Shown piece after piece: positions 62,164 through 64,000 of a stretch of 64,000 bases of DNA (position 1 is the first letter of the stretch; each line of letters begins with the position of its first letter). The translations under genes and the position numbers were made by a program. Below the pieces are notes generated by a model. It was not told the origin of the DNA. It ran no database searches and saw only the letters and a program-made list of their open reading frames with translations. Source of the DNA: Acidobacteriota bacterium (GTDB lineage Bacteria > Acidobacteriota > Blastocatellia > Pyrinomonadales > Pyrinomonadaceae); contig JAIVJV010000003.1 in the NCBI GenBank assembly GCA_020199835.1, positions 173,465 to 237,464 of the forward strand, written 5' to 3'.

Positions 62164-62774
62164 TTGATAGCCGCGCGGTGGAGCAACGAACGATCTAGCT
62201 TTGTCAGTTGAGACTGAAGCCGACGAGCTTTTGGCAAGATCTTTAGCGTTGCTTCATTTCTTACCCATTCGTATGTGCCTCGAAATTCGCCCGACGTAAG
62301 GCGACCCAAGGCGTCATCTGCGATCTCCGATACGACCCCGAGATATTGCAAACGTTCATCTAAGAGTTTGGTTCGTATATCCTGGATCTCATCCACTGGT
62401 TTACGCGAGAACGAAACATTTGGGAGGACGATGTCTACGCCAGCAACCGCCAGCGTCAATAGTGCTGTAGTTGCATTAAGACCTTGCTGTTCCAATGCCC
62501 CTTTGCACACGACACTGGAATTCGAATAAACGAATTCGTTCGTTGGCACGTGTATTGGAAGGGCATTCCAGGTTTCGCCATTGTCGACATATTCTCGATT
62601 CGAAAAGTATACCAATCGCGGTTGATTCGGATGGAAACCTCTGTGGCTTGTTATGTTGCCATCCTGTCCCCCAAGCTTTGAAAAAGTAAAAGATCCCACT
62701 ATCACAGTCGTCGGCGACAAACTCGAGTATTGATGCGAATCGAGCCCGTTGCTCGGATAGCTTGTGGCTGTCAT
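62124..62774 (-). CDS. Hypothetical protein, central fragment of a frame-shifted gene
   Basis: 216 codons from ATG 62774. The part from about residue 35 to 200 is protein-like (ITSHRGFHPNQPRLVYFSNREYVDNGETWNALPI, ATTALLTLAVAGVDIVLPNVSFSRKPVDEI, LQYLGVVSEIADDALG). The start (MTATSYPSNG) and end (CGKRVYRLSERH) look out of frame. At the start a GGGGG run at about 62670 would, with four G, join it to the overlapping frame 62476-62796. At the end one extra base near 62165 would join it to NLWKEGIPAIGKAL of the SBBP frame. I recognise no family; a hydrophobic stretch (TTALLTLAVAGVDIVL) could be membrane-inserting. Confidence 0.5.
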   Translation of the reverse strand: MTATSYPSNGLDSHQYSSLSPTTVIVGSFTFSKLGGQDGNITSHRGFHPNQPRLVYFSNREYVDNGETWNALPIHVPTNEFVYSNSSVVCKGALEQQGLNATTALLTLAVAGVDIVLPNVSFSRKPVDEIQDIRTKLLDERLQYLGVVSEIADDALGRLTSGEFRGTYEWVRNEATLKILPKARRLQSQLTKLDRSLLHRAAINCGKRVYRLSERH

Positions 62775-62796
62775 CTATGACTGCTTTTAAGAACAC
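62476..62796 (-). pseudogene. N-terminal fragment of the frame-shifted hypothetical gene
   Basis: A GTG at 62796 has a GGAG site six bases upstream and begins VFLKAVIDDSHKLSEQRARFASILEFVADD...FYFFKAWG, which reads as authentic coding sequence. After the G run near 62670 this frame degenerates (GTGWQHNKPQRF), while the 62124-62774 frame continues sensibly. The two frames are therefore one gene interrupted by a homopolymer indel, either biological or a sequencing error. Confidence 0.5.
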
Positions 62797-62883
62797 CTTG
62801 TCTCCGCTTCTTGGTGTCAGAATTACTTGATCATTGCCAGTTCTCTGGTAAGCGCCGGCAATGCTAATTCTTTGCCGTCATAA

Positions 62884-63069
62884 TCACCGGGCGGCACTCG
62901 CTGATTCAATGGCTGTGATAAAGCCGGCAGCCGTCATTACTCGCAGGAATGGATACCGTGAACGGAACTGTCGGGCTATGTCGGTCGATGTGATCATTAG
63001 GTCAAGAAGATCCTTATCTCGGCTCACGAGATATGCGGCATTGGCGACGATGGCGAGATTGATATACAT
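62884..63069 (-). pseudogene. C-terminal fragment of the PIN-domain toxin, out of frame
   Basis: The frame reads INLAIVANAAYLVSRDKDLLDLM, the second half of a PIN nuclease with the conserved acidic SRDKDLL motif. It continues the toxin at 63024-63371 after insertion of one T near 63073 (expected DDECYINLAI). After the stop at 62884 another frame runs on as DYDGKELALPALTRELAMIK, possibly the real C-terminus after a further CCC/CC indel; that last step is weak. Confidence 0.6.
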
Positions 63070-63371
63070 TCGTCGTCGGGGTCGCGTTCGTAATGAAATT
63101 CTTCGGGAACGTTAGCGAGGAGAATCGCCTTTGCTTCCAGCTTCGTTAGAAAGGCATTGACGATGCGGTCATTGATACCCGGCAGTTTGCGACGAAGCTC
63201 CGCGCGATTTAATACGTCCCGAACTTCGCGAATAATCGGCTCGCTCACAAAAAGCGATATGTCTCCATTGAAAAACAGCCGCAGTGCCTTGCGCGCTGGG
63301 CTGTTACGGTTGGCGATTCCTTGAACGAAGAGATTGCAGTCAAAGACGACGCGAGGAGTGAGTTCGGGCAT
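63024..63371 (-). CDS. PIN-domain toxin of a type II toxin-antitoxin pair, frameshifted
   Basis: 115 codons from ATG 63371, three bases after the antitoxin stop. The start matches COG1569-type PIN toxins: RVVFDCNLFVQGIANRNSPARKALRLF (catalytic Asp in VFDCN), VSEPIIREVRDVLNRAELRRKL (conserved Glu) and YERDPDDE (acidic). The frame then fails at CISISPSSPMPHIS; the remaining acidic motif is in the next frame (see 62884-63069). PIN toxins are Mg-dependent ribonucleases. As sequenced, the protein would lack the last active-site Asp and is probably inactive unless the indel is a read error. Confidence 0.8.
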   Translation of the reverse strand: MPELTPRVVFDCNLFVQGIANRNSPARKALRLFFNGDISLFVSEPIIREVRDVLNRAELRRKLPGINDRIVNAFLTKLEAKAILLANVPEEFHYERDPDDECISISPSSPMPHIS

Positions 63372-63374
63372 CGC

Positions 63375-63635
63375 CTATTTGTTCCGGCGACTCTCCTCGC
63401 GAATGGACCTTTGTGTTTGTTCTACGAGATCATCGAGCTCTTCTTCTGACATTCCACTTTCATCGAAGCTTTGCGCGATGGGCTCGATAATTTCGTCGAA
63501 CGGTTTCTGAGCGAGAAGGGCGGTTTCAAGCAGTTCCAACGCGGCGGCCTCAGGAGTGGTTCCTTGGCGCTTCGCTGCCTCTGCAATGGCGTGAACCGTA
63601 TCAGGATTACTTATTTTAACGACCAGGCTCTGCAT
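63375..63635 (-). CDS. Antitoxin partner of the PIN toxin
   Basis: 86 residues from ATG 63635 (TTG 63644 is the alternative) with GGTGAG just upstream. N-terminal part SLVVKISNPDTVHAIAEAAKRQGTTPEAAALELLETAL looks like a ribbon-helix-helix or Phd-like DNA-binding unit. The acidic C-terminus (DESGMSEEELDDLVEQTQRSIREESRRNK) would wrap the toxin. Position directly before the toxin and size support the call. It is intact, unlike the toxin. Confidence 0.78.
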   Translation of the reverse strand: MQSLVVKISNPDTVHAIAEAAKRQGTTPEAAALELLETALLAQKPFDEIIEPIAQSFDESGMSEEELDDLVEQTQRSIREESRRNK

Positions 63636-63682
63636 ACTCACCAAGAACAGCCACTCGCACGAGTGGGTGTAAATGTTTAATA

Positions 63683-63732
63683 TGGAGCCGGCTGCCGGAA
63701 TTGAACCGGCGACCTTCTAATTACGAATCAGA
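63683..63732 (-). tRNA. 3' half of tRNA-Thr(CGT), likely attachment-site remnant
   Basis: Read on the minus strand the segment has an anticodon arm TCTGA-TTCGTAA-TTAGA (anticodon CGT, threonine), variable loop AGGTC, T-arm GCCGG-TTCAATT-CCGGC, acceptor strand AGCCGGC, discriminator T and encoded CCA. No matching 5' acceptor (GCCGGCT) or D-arm is found upstream, so only the 3' half is present. Such truncated copies mark integration sites of tyrosine-recombinase elements at tRNA genes. Confidence 0.75.
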
Positions 63733-63958
63733 CCAACGAGGTAAGAGCAAGTAAATTCAATTCAACAGGTTGCAGCCACCGCGGTTTTTCAGGGTTTTTT
63801 TGATGATTCTATACGCCGCTTTATCGCTTCGTCGTGAACTTATCTAAATTCGCGTCACAAGTACGTCACAAGGCTTTTGACCTTCTCCCGAAAAACCCTG
63901 CCAGAATAAAATAGAGAAAAGCGGGCAATTTATGACAGGATGGAGCCTGACGATTGCC

Positions 63959-64000
63959 ATGAAAAAATCGAAATTCACGGAAGCGCAGATCGTGTTTGCG
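63959..64000 (+). mobile_element. IS3-family transposase OrfA, first 14 codons
   Basis: ATG 63959 opens MKKSKFTEAQIVFA, the characteristic start of the OrfA helix-turn-helix protein of IS3-family (IS407-like) elements, and runs off the right edge. The upstream 226 bp (63733-63958) hold no gene. They include the repeated word GTCACAAG and a split CAGGGTTTTT/AAAAACCCTG inverted repeat (near 63790 and 63881), which may belong to an element end. Confidence 0.8.

Noticed and set aside
1..64000. CRISPR array, rRNA operon, prophage structural genes
   Set aside because: No regularly spaced identical repeats with unique spacers, no rRNA-like sequence and no phage morphogenesis genes were seen; the tandem repeats found are coding or the 7-bp arrays.

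Overview
The window reads as one chromosomal segment of a free-living Gram-negative bacterium. It has outer-membrane TonB/Oar-type receptors with carboxypeptidase-like plugs, lipoprotein and Tat signals, PilT, LexA, two-domain Ser/Thr kinases with zinc-ribbon N-termini, and many giant secreted repeat proteins (FG-GAP, SBBP, BNR, Calx-beta, parallel beta-helix). This mix is what I would expect of Acidobacteriota, probably class Blastocatellia. That placement is inference; no rRNA gene is present to settle it.

Region 1 (1-17.4 kb) is housekeeping. It holds the cell-shape operon mreB-mreC-mreD-mrdA (mrdA runs off the left edge), a FecR-type sensor plus diguanylate cyclase, TerC, a PpiD/SurA-like foldase, a secreted protein, a thiolase followed by a lipoprotein, an uncharacterised PD-(D/E)XK nuclease-fold protein, pilT and ilvE. 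Two intergenic gaps carry arrays of a degenerate 7-bp repeat.

Region 2 (17.5-27.8 kb) is a mostly plus-strand block: M19 dipeptidase, endonuclease IV, leuS, a Ser/Thr kinase with a sulfatase-modifying-factor domain, a TPR protein, a zinc-ribbon membrane protein and a TlpA-type thioredoxin.

Region 3 (27.9-45.4 kb) is the most distinctive part, a dense periplasmic/extracellular metal (very probably copper) cluster. Plus-strand genes encode Cys-rich exported proteins (one with 81-bp tandem repeats of a CCGHSC metal-binding unit), a PCYCGC-type protein and a secreted peroxiredoxin. They face a long minus-strand array: multicopper oxidase A, SCO-like chaperone A, several unknown exported proteins including two small paralogues, a heavy-metal-binding mini-protein, a Cys-rich exported protein, a TonB receptor, a BNR beta-propeller lipoprotein and a CusF-like copper carrier. 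Upstream lie a short AraC-type regulator and a second module made of multicopper oxidase B, SCO-like protein B and a seven-bladed propeller. Overlapping stop/start codons tie the oxidase-chaperone pairs together. My reading is a copper-loading and extracellular oxidase system in which each oxidase has its own SCO partner.

Region 4 (46-56.8 kb, plus strand) has an FG-GAP adhesin-like protein with a duplicated 97-residue domain, a SYLF-domain protein, lexA, a 1443-residue subtilase, a secreted unknown and a matrixin-like metalloprotease.

Region 5 (56.9-64 kb, minus strand) has a giant SBBP/BNR/beta-helix/Calx-beta protein split by a frameshift, a further frame-shifted hypothetical gene, a PIN-toxin/antitoxin pair whose toxin is also frameshifted, the 3' half of a tRNA-Thr(CGT), and the first 14 codons of an IS3-family transposase at the right edge. 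The concentration of indels and mobile signals in the last 3.2 kb suggests either the eroded edge of an integrated element or a low-quality contig end.
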